From NCBI GenBank assembly GCA_934141445.1, contig CAKPCF010000006.1, positions 1 to 64,000 on the forward strand: a stretch of DNA of 64,000 bases. The letters are read 5' to 3'. Within the stretch, counting starts at the first letter, position 1. Each line of letters starts with the position of its first letter. Both the position numbers and the translations under genes were made by a program. This document shows positions 35,561-43,994 of this stretch, piece by piece. Under the pieces are notes generated by a model that made no database searches, was not told where the DNA came from, and saw only the letters and a program-made list of their open reading frames with translations. The DNA comes from an uncultured Clostridia bacterium. GTDB lineage: Bacteria > Bacillota > Clostridia > TANB77 > CAG-508.

Positions 35561-35863
35561 TTATAATGCTATCAATACAGTTAATGCAAATACTATAAAT
35601 AAAAATATATTACAAATTTTCAATCTTTTATATTTAACTTTCATATCTTTTTCCATACTATTTCTTTCTGCTTTAGCATTTAACTCATTTACATAATTAT
35701 CAACTACATTTTCTGCTTCTTTTAAGATTGTTTCATGTTTTCTCTTATCAAATACACCCTCTTCTATTTTTACATTAGGCTTTAAAATAACGAAAGCTTC
35801 TTCAACAATGTTCGAAGGCAAGTTATTTAAAATAATCATATTTTTCATTTTATTTGTTTGCAT
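35561..35863 (-). CDS. Small tail-anchored protein, unknown
   Basis: 100 residues, charged and helical (GVFDKRKHETILKEAENVVDNY, then NAKAERNSMEKDMKVKYKR) with one C-terminal membrane segment (about 83-100). I recognise no family. GAGAGG precedes the start. It lies upstream of the SpoIVF-like pair on the same strand, 107 bases away. Confidence 0.55.
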   Translation of the reverse strand: MQTNKMKNMIILNNLPSNIVEEAFVILKPNVKIEEGVFDKRKHETILKEAENVVDNYVNELNAKAERNSMEKDMKVKYKRLKICNIFLFIVFALTVLIAL

Positions 35864-35966
35864 ATTTAAACCTCTCTAAAACTTATTTGTTGTATATTTT
35901 TTCCAATTGTTATCAAATTATTCACATATTATATTTTATTCAGCATATCATAGTTTAGGTGATAAA

Positions 35967-36201
35967 ATGAATTCAAAAGGTCTTGATTTTAAACATAAAG
36001 AAGTTATAAACATGAAAACAGGTGAAAAACTTGGTTATGTATTAGATGTTAATGCAGATTTGAATACTGGAAAAATAACGTCAATTGTTGTGCCTCGGTT
36101 CTACAAAACTTTTTAATATTTTTTCTAGTGGAAATGAACTAACAATTCCATGGACATCTATAAAATGTATTGGTCCAGAAATTATATTAGTAGAATTATA
36201 A
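35967..36201 (+). CDS. YlmC/YmxH PRC-barrel protein with +1 frameshift at CGG
   Basis: PRC-barrel protein of the YlmC/YmxH family common in spore formers. From ATG 35967 (AGGTGAT upstream) the frame reads FKHKEVINMKTGEKLGYVLDV and ends ITSIVVP at codon 43. Codon 44 is CGG (36096-36098); that frame stops after FYKTF. Skipping the C gives GGT-TCT-ACA and the expected second half, GSTKLFNIFSSGNELTIPW, then IKCIGPEIILVEL. The total is 77 residues, normal for the family. The family usually has VPG followed by the IPW strand, so the shift is placed with good confidence. It lies just downstream of and opposite to sigG. Confidence 0.82.
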
Positions 36202-36296
36202 AATATATTAAAATTTCTTCATGATGTTCTATAATTAAAAAGTAGGCATTACTAGTTTTGAAATAAATTTCTTGCTAGTTTATGCCTACTTATATA

Positions 36297-37070
36297 TTAT
36301 TTATACAATCTTCTGATATGGTCTATTGCACTTTTTTCTATTCTAGAAACTTGTGCTTGTGAAATACCAATTTCATCAGCAACTTCCATTTGCGTTCTTC
36401 CCATAAAAAATCTTTTATTTATTATCATTCTTTCTTTATCTGTAAGTTTTTTCATAGCCTCTGCAATTGTAATATTTTCAGTCCACTGCTCATCTGTATT
36501 TTTCTTATCTTTAACTTGATCCATTATATATATGCTATCTGCACCATCATTATACACTGGCTCTTGCAAAGAAACCGGGTCTTGAATTGCATCTAAACTC
36601 ATAACAACATCTTCTTTTTCCACTTGCAGTTCTTTTGCAATTTCTTCAACTGTTGGTTCTTTGCCAGTTTCTTTCTGTAGTTTTTCCTTTGCCTGCAAAA
36701 TCCTATATGCTAAATCTCTAACAGACCTACTAACTCTAACCATATTATTATCCCTTAAATACCTACGTATTTCCCCAATTATCATTGGCACAGCATAAGT
36801 ACTTAATTGAATATCTAGTGATATATCAAAATTATCAATTGCTTTTATTAGTCCTACACAACCTATTTGAAATAAATCATCAGCATTTTCTCCTCTTCCG
36901 CCAAACCTTTGAATAACACTTAATACTAATCTTAAGTTTCCATTTATAAGTTCATCTCTTGCAGTATTATCACCTTCCTGCATTTTTAAAAATAATTCTT
37001 TATTTTCTTTATTTGTTAATACTTTTAGTTTGGAGGTATTAGTATTTGCAATTTCAACTCTACTAATCAA
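36297..37070 (-). CDS. sigG: Late forespore sigma factor SigG
   Basis: A 257-residue sigma-70 protein of the SigF/SigG class: short start, region 2 (NLRLVLSVIQRFGGRGENADDLFQIGCVGLIKAIDNFD, LSTYAVPMIIGEIRRYLRDN), region 3 (VRVSRSVRDLAYRILQAKEKL) and region 4 (FFMGRTQMEVADEIGISQAQVSRIEKSA). The start is TTG at 37070 with AAGGAGG seven bases before. It is separated by about 4 kb from sigE, unlike the usual adjacent order. Confidence 0.93.
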   Translation of the reverse strand: MISRVEIANTNTSKLKVLTNKENKELFLKMQEGDNTARDELINGNLRLVLSVIQRFGGRGENADDLFQIGCVGLIKAIDNFDISLDIQLSTYAVPMIIGEIRRYLRDNNMVRVSRSVRDLAYRILQAKEKLQKETGKEPTVEEIAKELQVEKEDVVMSLDAIQDPVSLQEPVYNDGADSIYIMDQVKDKKNTDEQWTENITIAEAMKKLTDKERMIINKRFFMGRTQMEVADEIGISQAQVSRIEKSAIDHIRRLYK

Positions 37071-37153
37071 AATAAGACCTCCTTCTAGAAATAATTTAAT
37101 ATAATTATTTCCAGAAAAAAGTCTATTTATACATTAAGAATTATTAGTATTTA

Positions 37154-39097
37154 TTAATCTAAAAATTCTTGTTTTAATCTTAAATATCCAAGCTCTTCCC
37201 AAATATTATATGCTAAGTTTAGTCTAAATAAAACTGTTGGTTTTGCACCAGCTCTATTTTTATCTACTACGCAAGCATAGTATCTTACATCCGGATTTTT
37301 ATATGGTTCTATATCTTTATACTCATCCGCTAATTCATCTTCTGAATATTCATATTTATCATAAGTATGTGGATTTATTTGTTTTATTAAACATAAAGTA
37401 TCTAATACTTCCTTTACAGTTTTACTAGCAGACATATCATTTATTGTTAAATTTACTGGCAATGTACTACTTTCCAAAAGTTGCAAAGATGAACCTATAA
37501 ATACATGATATTTTTGTGCTATATTTGATAATATTGTAGCAGTCTTTTTTAGTTCCTCACCATTTCCAATATTATCAGTATCTGTTTTTAATGTATCATA
37601 AAAAATATATTCAATATCATACTTATAAAAATAATTTAATATAATCTTTCTTAAATCATCATTTGAATGTTCTGTAATATGTATAAAATGTATTGATTCA
37701 TCAACTTGTTTTTTTAACCACTCTGTAACTTGAATAGTTTGTTTAAATTCGGTTGAAGATTTAGCAAGTCTTTTAGCATAAGAATTGTTGCTTTCATTTT
37801 CTCTTTTCAAAATAAATCCATTTTCATCTACTTCAACATCTTTAGCGTCTTTATCTGCTCTAAATTGTAGTTCTAGAAGTTCTCCTTCTGTTTTACAAAG
37901 TTTTTGTTTATGCAATTTTTGAATATATGGGCTATTTACAATAGTTGTGATTAAGCATAATCTCATTTTATCTTCTGACATTTCGTTTGAAATTATTAGA
38001 ACTTTTTTATGCTCTACTAAAGATAAATATGTTGCAATATCTACTGTAAATCTACTCTTACCAGAGTTTGAAGGCATTGCATAAGCCATTGTCTCACCTT
38101 TTCTTAGACCTTTAAAAACACTTGACAAAATTGGAAAAGGAAGTGGTACACCATTTACTAAATTATTTTCTCCACTTAATAAAAATTCTGTTGCACCATC
38201 ATTTAAAACTGCTTGACTTAATCTATTAGTTACACCTATTTGTTCAATAGCACTTTCTACTTCTTCGATTGTCATTTCACTATATCTCTCATATTGAGAA
38301 ATCTCAACAATCTTATTTTGTATATTAACTGTTGGTGCACTTTTATAATATTTTTTTAATATAAATAATTTCTTTAATTTTATATAAGTTTCTTCTATAC
38401 TATATCCTCTATTTTGAACAGCATTTTTTAATTGCATTTTAAAATCATAAGTTCCTAAATTTTCTTTTGGAAACTTAAATTTTTCTTTTGCAATTGCTGG
38501 TGCATAAGTTTCACCATCTTGGAATAAAATTATCTTATATATATTAGAAAGTTCTTCATCTGAAAATAAACACTCATCATATACAAAATAATACATTGAT
38601 ATTGCTTTCGGATTATTTAAAAGTAATCCAACAAAAATATACTCCAATTTTAAATCTGTAATTTCTGCTGGAAATTCTCCACTATCAACTAATTCAGCAT
38701 TATCTTCTGGCTCATAAAATTCATCTTCTTCATATTCCTCATCATTATCTTCGTCATCTATTTCATCATCTTCTACAAGCTCTTCTTCATTATCTTCGTT
38801 TTCATTTCCAGTATTATCAATTTCATTGTCTTCTTCAGAATCATCTATATCTTCACTATCATTTTCATCATCTTCATATTCCAAAGTATTTTCAAGTGGT
38901 TCGTTTACATTATACGAACTATATTCTTGATTATCTTCTTCATTTAAAGCTTCTTCTAATCTTTTACTTTTCTTCACTATTTTTCTAGCTTTTTTCACAT
39001 TAGTATCAGCTGTTTCATCAGATACAAAATCATCATCTGATGGAACAAAATCTTCTATATCATCATTTTGATTTACATTTTTGTTAGAATCGTCCAA
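37154..39097 (-). CDS. DnaB-like RecA-fold ATPase with acidic N-terminal extension
   Basis: 647 residues. The first 130 are strongly acidic and disordered. A DnaB-type N-terminal helical domain (about 140-270) and a RecA-like C-terminal domain follow, with Walker A AMPSNSGKSRF, a Walker-B-like IEYIFYDTLK and IFIGSSLQL. It resembles replicative-helicase-like ATPases of phages and plasmids more than the chromosomal DnaB. Start is TTG at 39097 behind AGGAGG. No other replication genes are near. Role unknown. Confidence 0.72.
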   Translation of the reverse strand: MDDSNKNVNQNDDIEDFVPSDDDFVSDETADTNVKKARKIVKKSKRLEEALNEEDNQEYSSYNVNEPLENTLEYEDDENDSEDIDDSEEDNEIDNTGNENEDNEEELVEDDEIDDEDNDEEYEEDEFYEPEDNAELVDSGEFPAEITDLKLEYIFVGLLLNNPKAISMYYFVYDECLFSDEELSNIYKIILFQDGETYAPAIAKEKFKFPKENLGTYDFKMQLKNAVQNRGYSIEETYIKLKKLFILKKYYKSAPTVNIQNKIVEISQYERYSEMTIEEVESAIEQIGVTNRLSQAVLNDGATEFLLSGENNLVNGVPLPFPILSSVFKGLRKGETMAYAMPSNSGKSRFTVDIATYLSLVEHKKVLIISNEMSEDKMRLCLITTIVNSPYIQKLHKQKLCKTEGELLELQFRADKDAKDVEVDENGFILKRENESNNSYAKRLAKSSTEFKQTIQVTEWLKKQVDESIHFIHITEHSNDDLRKIILNYFYKYDIEYIFYDTLKTDTDNIGNGEELKKTATILSNIAQKYHVFIGSSLQLLESSTLPVNLTINDMSASKTVKEVLDTLCLIKQINPHTYDKYEYSEDELADEYKDIEPYKNPDVRYYACVVDKNRAGAKPTVLFRLNLAYNIWEELGYLRLKQEFLD

Positions 39098-39216
39098 AAT
39101 AGTTTCCTCCTATGTATTTATATTTCTACTAACTGTATTATACTTGTTACCATTTTAAATTTCAACATCTATTTGTTCTTTATTATTAATTTTTGCAAGT
39201 GAAATTTACAATTTAG

Positions 39217-39245
39217 TTGAAATTTCCTAAAAAGCATTGTATAAT
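39217..39245 (+). promoter_or_regulatory. Promoter of the gene at 39280
   Basis: TTGAAA (39217-39222), 17-nt spacer, TATAAT (39240-39245). Confidence 0.8.
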
Positions 39246-39279
39246 GTTTTATGTAAATTTTAGAAAAGAAGGTATTAAA

Positions 39280-40017
39280 ATGTTGAACTTTATTGTCCGG
39301 AAACTCTTTTATTACAACCTGAATGAAGGCGAGCAAAAGACTGCATTCGAACTTTTAGCACCTCGTGACTTTATCGATTGGATAAGTGCAAAAATAATTC
39401 CACTAATTTTTGGTTTATCAGTCTGCACACCAATTTATATATTATTTCACTTTGATGCTAATGTAGTTGGCAAACTCTGTCTAATATCTATTATATGCAT
39501 ATATGCTTATGCTCTCGTAAAAATTTATACAATATTTGAAACAATTTTTGAAAATCTTGCTAAAGATATTTCAGATTCCATTTATTTTGATGTTTTCACT
39601 AAAAAAGGAAAAGCAATTACAGAAGATGACTTCTGTAAAATTTGTGACTCATATCCAAACCTTTTTTACTGCTTGAGGCATGAAGAGTTATGTAATGGAT
39701 ACTGCTACGGAATTTGTTTTAATTTGTTAGATACTTTAAAATGCGGTGAACTATTACTTGTTGCAATTAGATATTATGGTGATACATTGCCATACACAAT
39801 GCACGCAATATATGTAAAAGATAATTGGTGCTTTGACACTTATACTCAACGGCAATTTCCGCTTACTCGATTTTTTGAATTATACGAAGCAAAATTCTAT
39901 AAAGAAATATCGTACTCTGAAATAGAGCATCTGACTTATGAAGAATTCATCTTGACAGAAGCAAAGCTAATGAAAGAATGGTGTAAAGAAAATAAATGTA
40001 GTACAACTTTTGGATAA
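39280..40017 (+). CDS. Membrane protein with a Cys-His-Asp transglutaminase/protease-like core
   Basis: About 245 residues from the ATG at 39280 (AGAAGG upstream). There are two membrane segments (about 36-57 and 64-90). A C-terminal domain then holds NGYCYGICF (Cys142/Cys146), YTMHAIYV (His175) and WCFDTY (Asp186). This order and spacing recall papain-like and transglutaminase-like enzymes, though I cannot assign a family. The gene is GC-richer than its surroundings and uses two in-frame CGG codons (codon 7, GTC-CGG-AAA, and CAA-CGG-CAA), which native-looking genes avoid. It has its own promoter and terminator: a probable acquired cassette. Confidence 0.55.
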   Translation: MLNFIVRKLFYYNLNEGEQKTAFELLAPRDFIDWISAKIIPLIFGLSVCTPIYILFHFDANVVGKLCLISIICIYAYALVKIYTIFETIFENLAKDISDSIYFDVFTKKGKAITEDDFCKICDSYPNLFYCLRHEELCNGYCYGICFNLLDTLKCGELLLVAIRYYGDTLPYTMHAIYVKDNWCFDTYTQRQFPLTRFFELYEAKFYKEISYSEIEHLTYEEFILTEAKLMKEWCKENKCSTTFG

Positions 40018-40036
40018 AATTAAAGTTTAACTTTTT

Positions 40037-40069
40037 CCCCAGACTGTGAACTTCAGTCTGGGGTTTTTC
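40037..40069 (+). terminator. GC-rich terminator of the gene at 39280
   Basis: CCCCAGACTG, loop tgaactt, CAGTCTGGGG, then TTTTTC. Ten-pair perfect stem. Confidence 0.9.
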
Positions 40070-40071
40070 AT

Positions 40072-40797
40072 TTATTCAGCATCCCAACCTAATGAACCCA
40101 TATATTTTACATATTCTTTTTTTCCAGTATATTCTTTCATTATTGCTTTTACTTCATCTAATAATTTTGAATCAATTTCTTTATTATAATTATCTTCATA
40201 AAATTCTATCATTTCTCGTTGAACACACACTTTTTCTTTCATAGAAAGATTTTCTTTAAAATAAATCTTTGCTAAATCACTATACCATTTTTGCTTAATA
40301 TCTGATATTTTACCATTTGAATTTTCTGCTTTTTCTTCAGTATTTACTAATATTGGTTCATTTGATTTTTTATAATCTTCTTGAATGTTGTTAATTTCTT
40401 TTTCAGCCTTTATAATTTTCTTTTTCATATCCCTTACATATTTCTTGCCATAATATTTTTCACTTAAATCCAAAGTATGGCGAACACCAACTATTGTAAT
40501 CCAGTCACTTTCTCCTGTTGCATTTTTCCACCAAGGTGTAATATATACTTCTTTATATCCAAACTCAACAACATTTTCCATTTTAACAACAGTAGCTTTA
40601 TATCCTATACCATAATACTCTGAACGATTAGTTGAATATGAATTCCAATGTATAAAGCAAAATATAGGTTTCTTTTGATTAGATGCCATATTATAATCTA
40701 TAGCAAAAATAAACATCCAAATCAAAACAATACAAACTAATATTTTTATTTTTTTGTTTAAAACTTTTTCTTTAATAAATTTCCCAAAATTACTCAT
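40072..40797 (-). CDS. Membrane-anchored extracytoplasmic protein, unknown
   Basis: 241 residues: basic start, membrane helix (about 18-35), a beta-rich segment with GYKEVYITPWW and ITIVGVRHTL (about 75-110), a coiled-coil stretch (about 120-145) and a helical end. I recognise no family. GGTG precedes the ATG. Native codon use. It converges on the cassette at 39280. Confidence 0.55.
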   Translation of the reverse strand: MSNFGKFIKEKVLNKKIKILVCIVLIWMFIFAIDYNMASNQKKPIFCFIHWNSYSTNRSEYYGIGYKATVVKMENVVEFGYKEVYITPWWKNATGESDWITIVGVRHTLDLSEKYYGKKYVRDMKKKIIKAEKEINNIQEDYKKSNEPILVNTEEKAENSNGKISDIKQKWYSDLAKIYFKENLSMKEKVCVQREMIEFYEDNYNKEIDSKLLDEVKAIMKEYTGKKEYVKYMGSLGWDAE

Positions 40798-40893
40798 TAT
40801 TTCACCAACTTATTTTTTCTAATTTTAAACTGTACACTTGAATTCTATCATACAGCATTTATATATTCAATAAATTCTATATAAATAATTCTA

Positions 40894-40922
40894 TTGATTT
40901 TTTTATAAATTATATATATAAA
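40894..40922 (+). promoter_or_regulatory. Promoter of the small membrane peptide gene
   Basis: TTGATT (40894-40899), 17-nt spacer, TATAAA (40917-40922). Confidence 0.6.
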
Positions 40923-40953
40923 TTAGTTAATAAATTTTGAGGAGGAAAAGTAA

Positions 40954-41049
40954 ATGAAAAAATCAACAAAAATTATTATTTGTATTTTAGTAGTTATACT
41001 AATTATTGCTGTTATCTTTAGCAATAGCCTTATCCTGTTTTACTCATAA
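40954..41049 (+). CDS. 31-residue single-pass membrane peptide
   Basis: ATG at 40954 follows GAGGAGGAAAAG, one of the best ribosome binding sites here, and a good promoter. The peptide starts MKKSTK, then a run of hydrophobic residues (IIICILVVILIIAVIF), and ends SNSLILFYS. It overlaps the 3' end of sigE by 20 bases on the opposite strand. It could be a small membrane regulator, a type I toxin-like peptide or a remnant. No antisense RNA is evident. Confidence 0.5.
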   Translation: MKKSTKIIICILVVILIIAVIFSNSLILFYS

Positions 41050-41767
41050 TTTCTTTTTTCATTTTTTTCATTATCTTTTTTTCCAATCTAGAAATATAAC
41101 TTTGTGATATGCCTAGCATATCTGCAACTTCTTTCTGCGTTTTTTCTTTTTCAGTACCATTTATTCCAAATCTTAGTTGCATTATATACATTTCTCTTGG
41201 ATTAAGCTTGCTTATAGCAATTTTCAATAACTTTTTATCAACTTCATCTTCAATACCTTTTGATGTAACATCACTTTCTGTACCTAATATATCTGATAGC
41301 AAAAGTTCGTTTCCATCTCCATCTTTATTCAAAGGCTCATCAATTGATATTTCTGTTTTGATTTTAGTCGTTCTTCTCAGTTGCATTAAAATTTCATTTT
41401 CTATACATCTTGAAGCATAAGTAGCAAGTTTAATATTTTTATCTGTATTAAAAGTGTTAATTGCTTTCATTAAACCTATTGTTCCTATTGAAATTAAATC
41501 TTCTAAATCTAGTCCTGTATTTTCAAATTTCTTAGCTATATATACAACTAATCTCAAGTTCCTCTCAACTAAAATCTGTTTTGCTTCTTCATCATTATTA
41601 TTAAGTTTTTCCAATAATTTTTCTTCTTCTAATACATTCAGAGGTGGTGGTAAAGTTTGACTACCATTTATATAAAATATTGGTAGTTTTTCTATACTAT
41701 CCCTTTTTGAATATTTTTTAAAAATTTCAAGTACTGTACTTTTAAGCATTTTTAACAAGTTTTTCAC
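41030..41767 (-). CDS. sigE: Mother-cell sigma factor SigE (pro-form)
   Basis: 245 residues. The first about 25 residues form a hydrophobic/basic pro-sequence (KNLLKMLKSTVLEIFKKY) removed by SpoIIGA. Region 2 (NLRLVVYIAKKFENTGLDLEDLISIGTIGLMKA, KLATYASRCIENEILMQLRR) and region 4 (QLRFGINGTEKEKTQKEVADML, SQSYISRLEKKIMKKM) follow. The GTG at 41767 is chosen for its AGGAGG; it overlaps the end of spoIIGA by 26 bases, so translation is likely coupled. Confidence 0.95.
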   Translation of the reverse strand: MKNLLKMLKSTVLEIFKKYSKRDSIEKLPIFYINGSQTLPPPLNVLEEEKLLEKLNNNDEEAKQILVERNLRLVVYIAKKFENTGLDLEDLISIGTIGLMKAINTFNTDKNIKLATYASRCIENEILMQLRRTTKIKTEISIDEPLNKDGDGNELLLSDILGTESDVTSKGIEDEVDKKLLKIAISKLNPREMYIMQLRFGINGTEKEKTQKEVADMLGISQSYISRLEKKIMKKMKKEIMSKTG

Positions 41768-42653
41768 TTTGCCTTCCCTCCTTTAAAATATTCAAACCAA
41801 CTAAACTAGTATATAAATTTGTTTTTGTAAGTTTACCAGGATATATACCAACAATTACATCATTTCTAACTTTTTCTACTTCATCATATACTTTTATATA
41901 TTCAGGTTTAAAACCAATTATGAGTCCATTTTCATTTCCGAGTGAAGAAAATGGTATTAGCTTAAACTTATAATTATGAATTTTACTATCTTCCAGCCAC
42001 TTTCCTTTTAATATATCTTCGATATGATTCAAAATTTCATCATCAACCATCCCTCTTAAACTATTCTTTTCAACAATAATAACATCATTCTGTGTAATTG
42101 GATCTTTTAATAAATTACCTGTATCTATCATTGTTTTTAATTTTATACTTTTATTATTATAGAAAATTTCCATATCACATAGCATTGATTTAATTTTTCG
42201 CCTATCTTTTATTATATTAGAAGTAATTGCTATTATTGAAAAACCAACTATTCCTCCAAGTAATGCTATTTTTATTGGATAAGTACCAACAAGATGTCCA
42301 TTCTTAAAAATAATATCTTCTGGTTTTAAAAAGAATAGTAACATAAAAGCAGCTCCACCAAATGTAAATGATACTAAATAAAATAAAAATAACTGTTTTA
42401 CTAAACTTTTTATATTGTGTATTCCAAAAGTAATAATAATCATTAAAACAGAAACTGCAATTTTAAAAATCAAATTCTGTATAACTGAAAATTTAATCAT
42501 ATAATTTATAATTGCATATATTCCACCAACTGTACTTGCTATCATATTTCTAGCAATTTTTATATCATATTTTCCAATAAGTGCTGTTGCAATTAAAATA
42601 ATATAATTCATTGCCAAATTTTCTAAAATAACTATATCAATATATACTGTCAT
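41742..42653 (-). CDS. spoIIGA: Sigma-E processing peptidase SpoIIGA
   Basis: 303 residues: five N-terminal membrane helices (about 1-150) and a cytoplasmic aspartic-protease-like domain with MIDTGNLLKDP (catalytic Asp in DTG) and a C-terminal VGLNILKEG. It dimerises and cuts pro-SigE at the septum. GAGGAG precedes the ATG. Directly upstream of sigE, the standard order. Confidence 0.94.
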   Translation of the reverse strand: MTVYIDIVILENLAMNYIILIATALIGKYDIKIARNMIASTVGGIYAIINYMIKFSVIQNLIFKIAVSVLMIIITFGIHNIKSLVKQLFLFYLVSFTFGGAAFMLLFFLKPEDIIFKNGHLVGTYPIKIALLGGIVGFSIIAITSNIIKDRRKIKSMLCDMEIFYNNKSIKLKTMIDTGNLLKDPITQNDVIIVEKNSLRGMVDDEILNHIEDILKGKWLEDSKIHNYKFKLIPFSSLGNENGLIIGFKPEYIKVYDEVEKVRNDVIVGIYPGKLTKTNLYTSLVGLNILKEGRQSEKLVKNA

Positions 42654-42729
42654 TTCCTAACTCCTCTTTAGTTTATGTATATATTTTATACTTTCATATT
42701 TTAAAAATCTGTCAATTTCTAGGGCAGAA

Positions 42730-42766
42730 AAAAAGAAATAATCTACAAAATAGACTATTTCTTTTC
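42730..42766 (-). terminator. Terminator after ftsZ
   Basis: AAAAGAAATA-at-CTA, short loop, TAG-ac-TATTTCTTTT, with A/T runs on both sides, between ftsZ and spoIIGA. It suggests spoIIGA-sigE is mostly transcribed separately. Confidence 0.65.
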
Positions 42767-42795
42767 TTTATTTTTTCTTTTATTCATTTATATGA

Positions 42796-43932
42796 TTATT
42801 TGTTTCCTAAACCTTTATTTTTTCTTAAAAATGCTGGAATATCTAAGTCATTAGGATTGCTTTCTGCAGCTGGTGAAGATATTGAACTTGAACCCATATT
42901 GTTTCTTTTTCTCCAAGTATCTTCTACAATATTTTTATATCCTGCTAAACCTGTAGTTTTTTCATCTTCTTTTTCAAATCCTGTTGCAATAACTGTAATT
43001 TGAATTTCATCACCCATTGAATCATCTGTAACAGTACCAAAGATGATATTTGCTTCTGGGTCTGCACTTCTTTGTACAAGTTCTGCAGCTGTATTTGCTT
43101 CGTGTAAGCCAATATCACTTCCACCAGTAATATTGATAATTACACCTCTTGCACCTTCGATTGAAGTTTCTAATAAAGGACTTTGTATAGCTTGTTTTGC
43201 AGCATCTTCTGCTCTATTTTCTCCACTTGCTCTACCAATACCCATATGAGCCATGCCTTGATTTAACATAATTGTTTTAACATCTGCAAAGTCTAAGTTA
43301 ATTAAACCTGGTACAGCAATTAAATCAGATATACCTTGAACACCTTGTCTTAAAACATCATCAGCCATTCTAAAAGCTTCTACTATTGAAGTTTTTCTAT
43401 CTATAACTTGTAATAGTTTATCATTTGGAATTACAACCAATGTATCAACTTTACCTTTTAAATTAGCAATTCCTCTTTCAGCTTGTGCTAATCTCTTTTT
43501 ACCTTCAAATGTAAATGGTTTTGTAACAACACCTATAGTTAATATTCCAAGTTCTTTTGCAGCAGCTGCTACAAATGGTGCAGCACCTGTTCCAGTTCCA
43601 CCGCCCATACCAGCTGTTACGAATACCATATCTGCTCCTTTTAAAGCTTCAGCAATATCTGCTTTGCTTTCTTCAGCTGCTTGTGCTCCAATATCTGGAT
43701 TTGCTCCTGCTCCTAAACCTCTTGTTAGTTTCTCACCTATTTGGATTTTTGTTCCCGCTTTTGATAAATTCAATGCTTGTCTATCTGTGTTTACAGCTAT
43801 AAATTCAACACTTTTAATTCCAGCTTCAACCATTCTATTTACAGCATTATTTCCAGCTCCTCCAACTCCTATTACTTTTATTGTTGCTGATCCATCCATC
43901 ATAAAGTTTAAATCCTCATTATCCATAATCAT
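42796..43932 (-). CDS. ftsZ: Cell-division GTPase FtsZ
   Basis: 378 residues: tubulin-like GTPase with GVGGAGNNAVNRM, the signature GMGGGTGTGAAP and NLDFADVKTIM, a variable linker and the C-terminal peptide DLDIPAFLRK that binds FtsA and other partners. AGGAGG lies nine bases before the ATG at 43932. Confidence 0.98.
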   Translation of the reverse strand: MIMDNEDLNFMMDGSATIKVIGVGGAGNNAVNRMVEAGIKSVEFIAVNTDRQALNLSKAGTKIQIGEKLTRGLGAGANPDIGAQAAEESKADIAEALKGADMVFVTAGMGGGTGTGAAPFVAAAAKELGILTIGVVTKPFTFEGKKRLAQAERGIANLKGKVDTLVVIPNDKLLQVIDRKTSIVEAFRMADDVLRQGVQGISDLIAVPGLINLDFADVKTIMLNQGMAHMGIGRASGENRAEDAAKQAIQSPLLETSIEGARGVIINITGGSDIGLHEANTAAELVQRSADPEANIIFGTVTDDSMGDEIQITVIATGFEKEDEKTTGLAGYKNIVEDTWRKRNNMGSSSISSPAAESNPNDLDIPAFLRKNKGLGNK

Positions 43933-43994
43933 AAGGTGTATCCTCCTTTATTATCTTTATCTATAATTTTTAAAATTAAAAACATTTTCGTATT

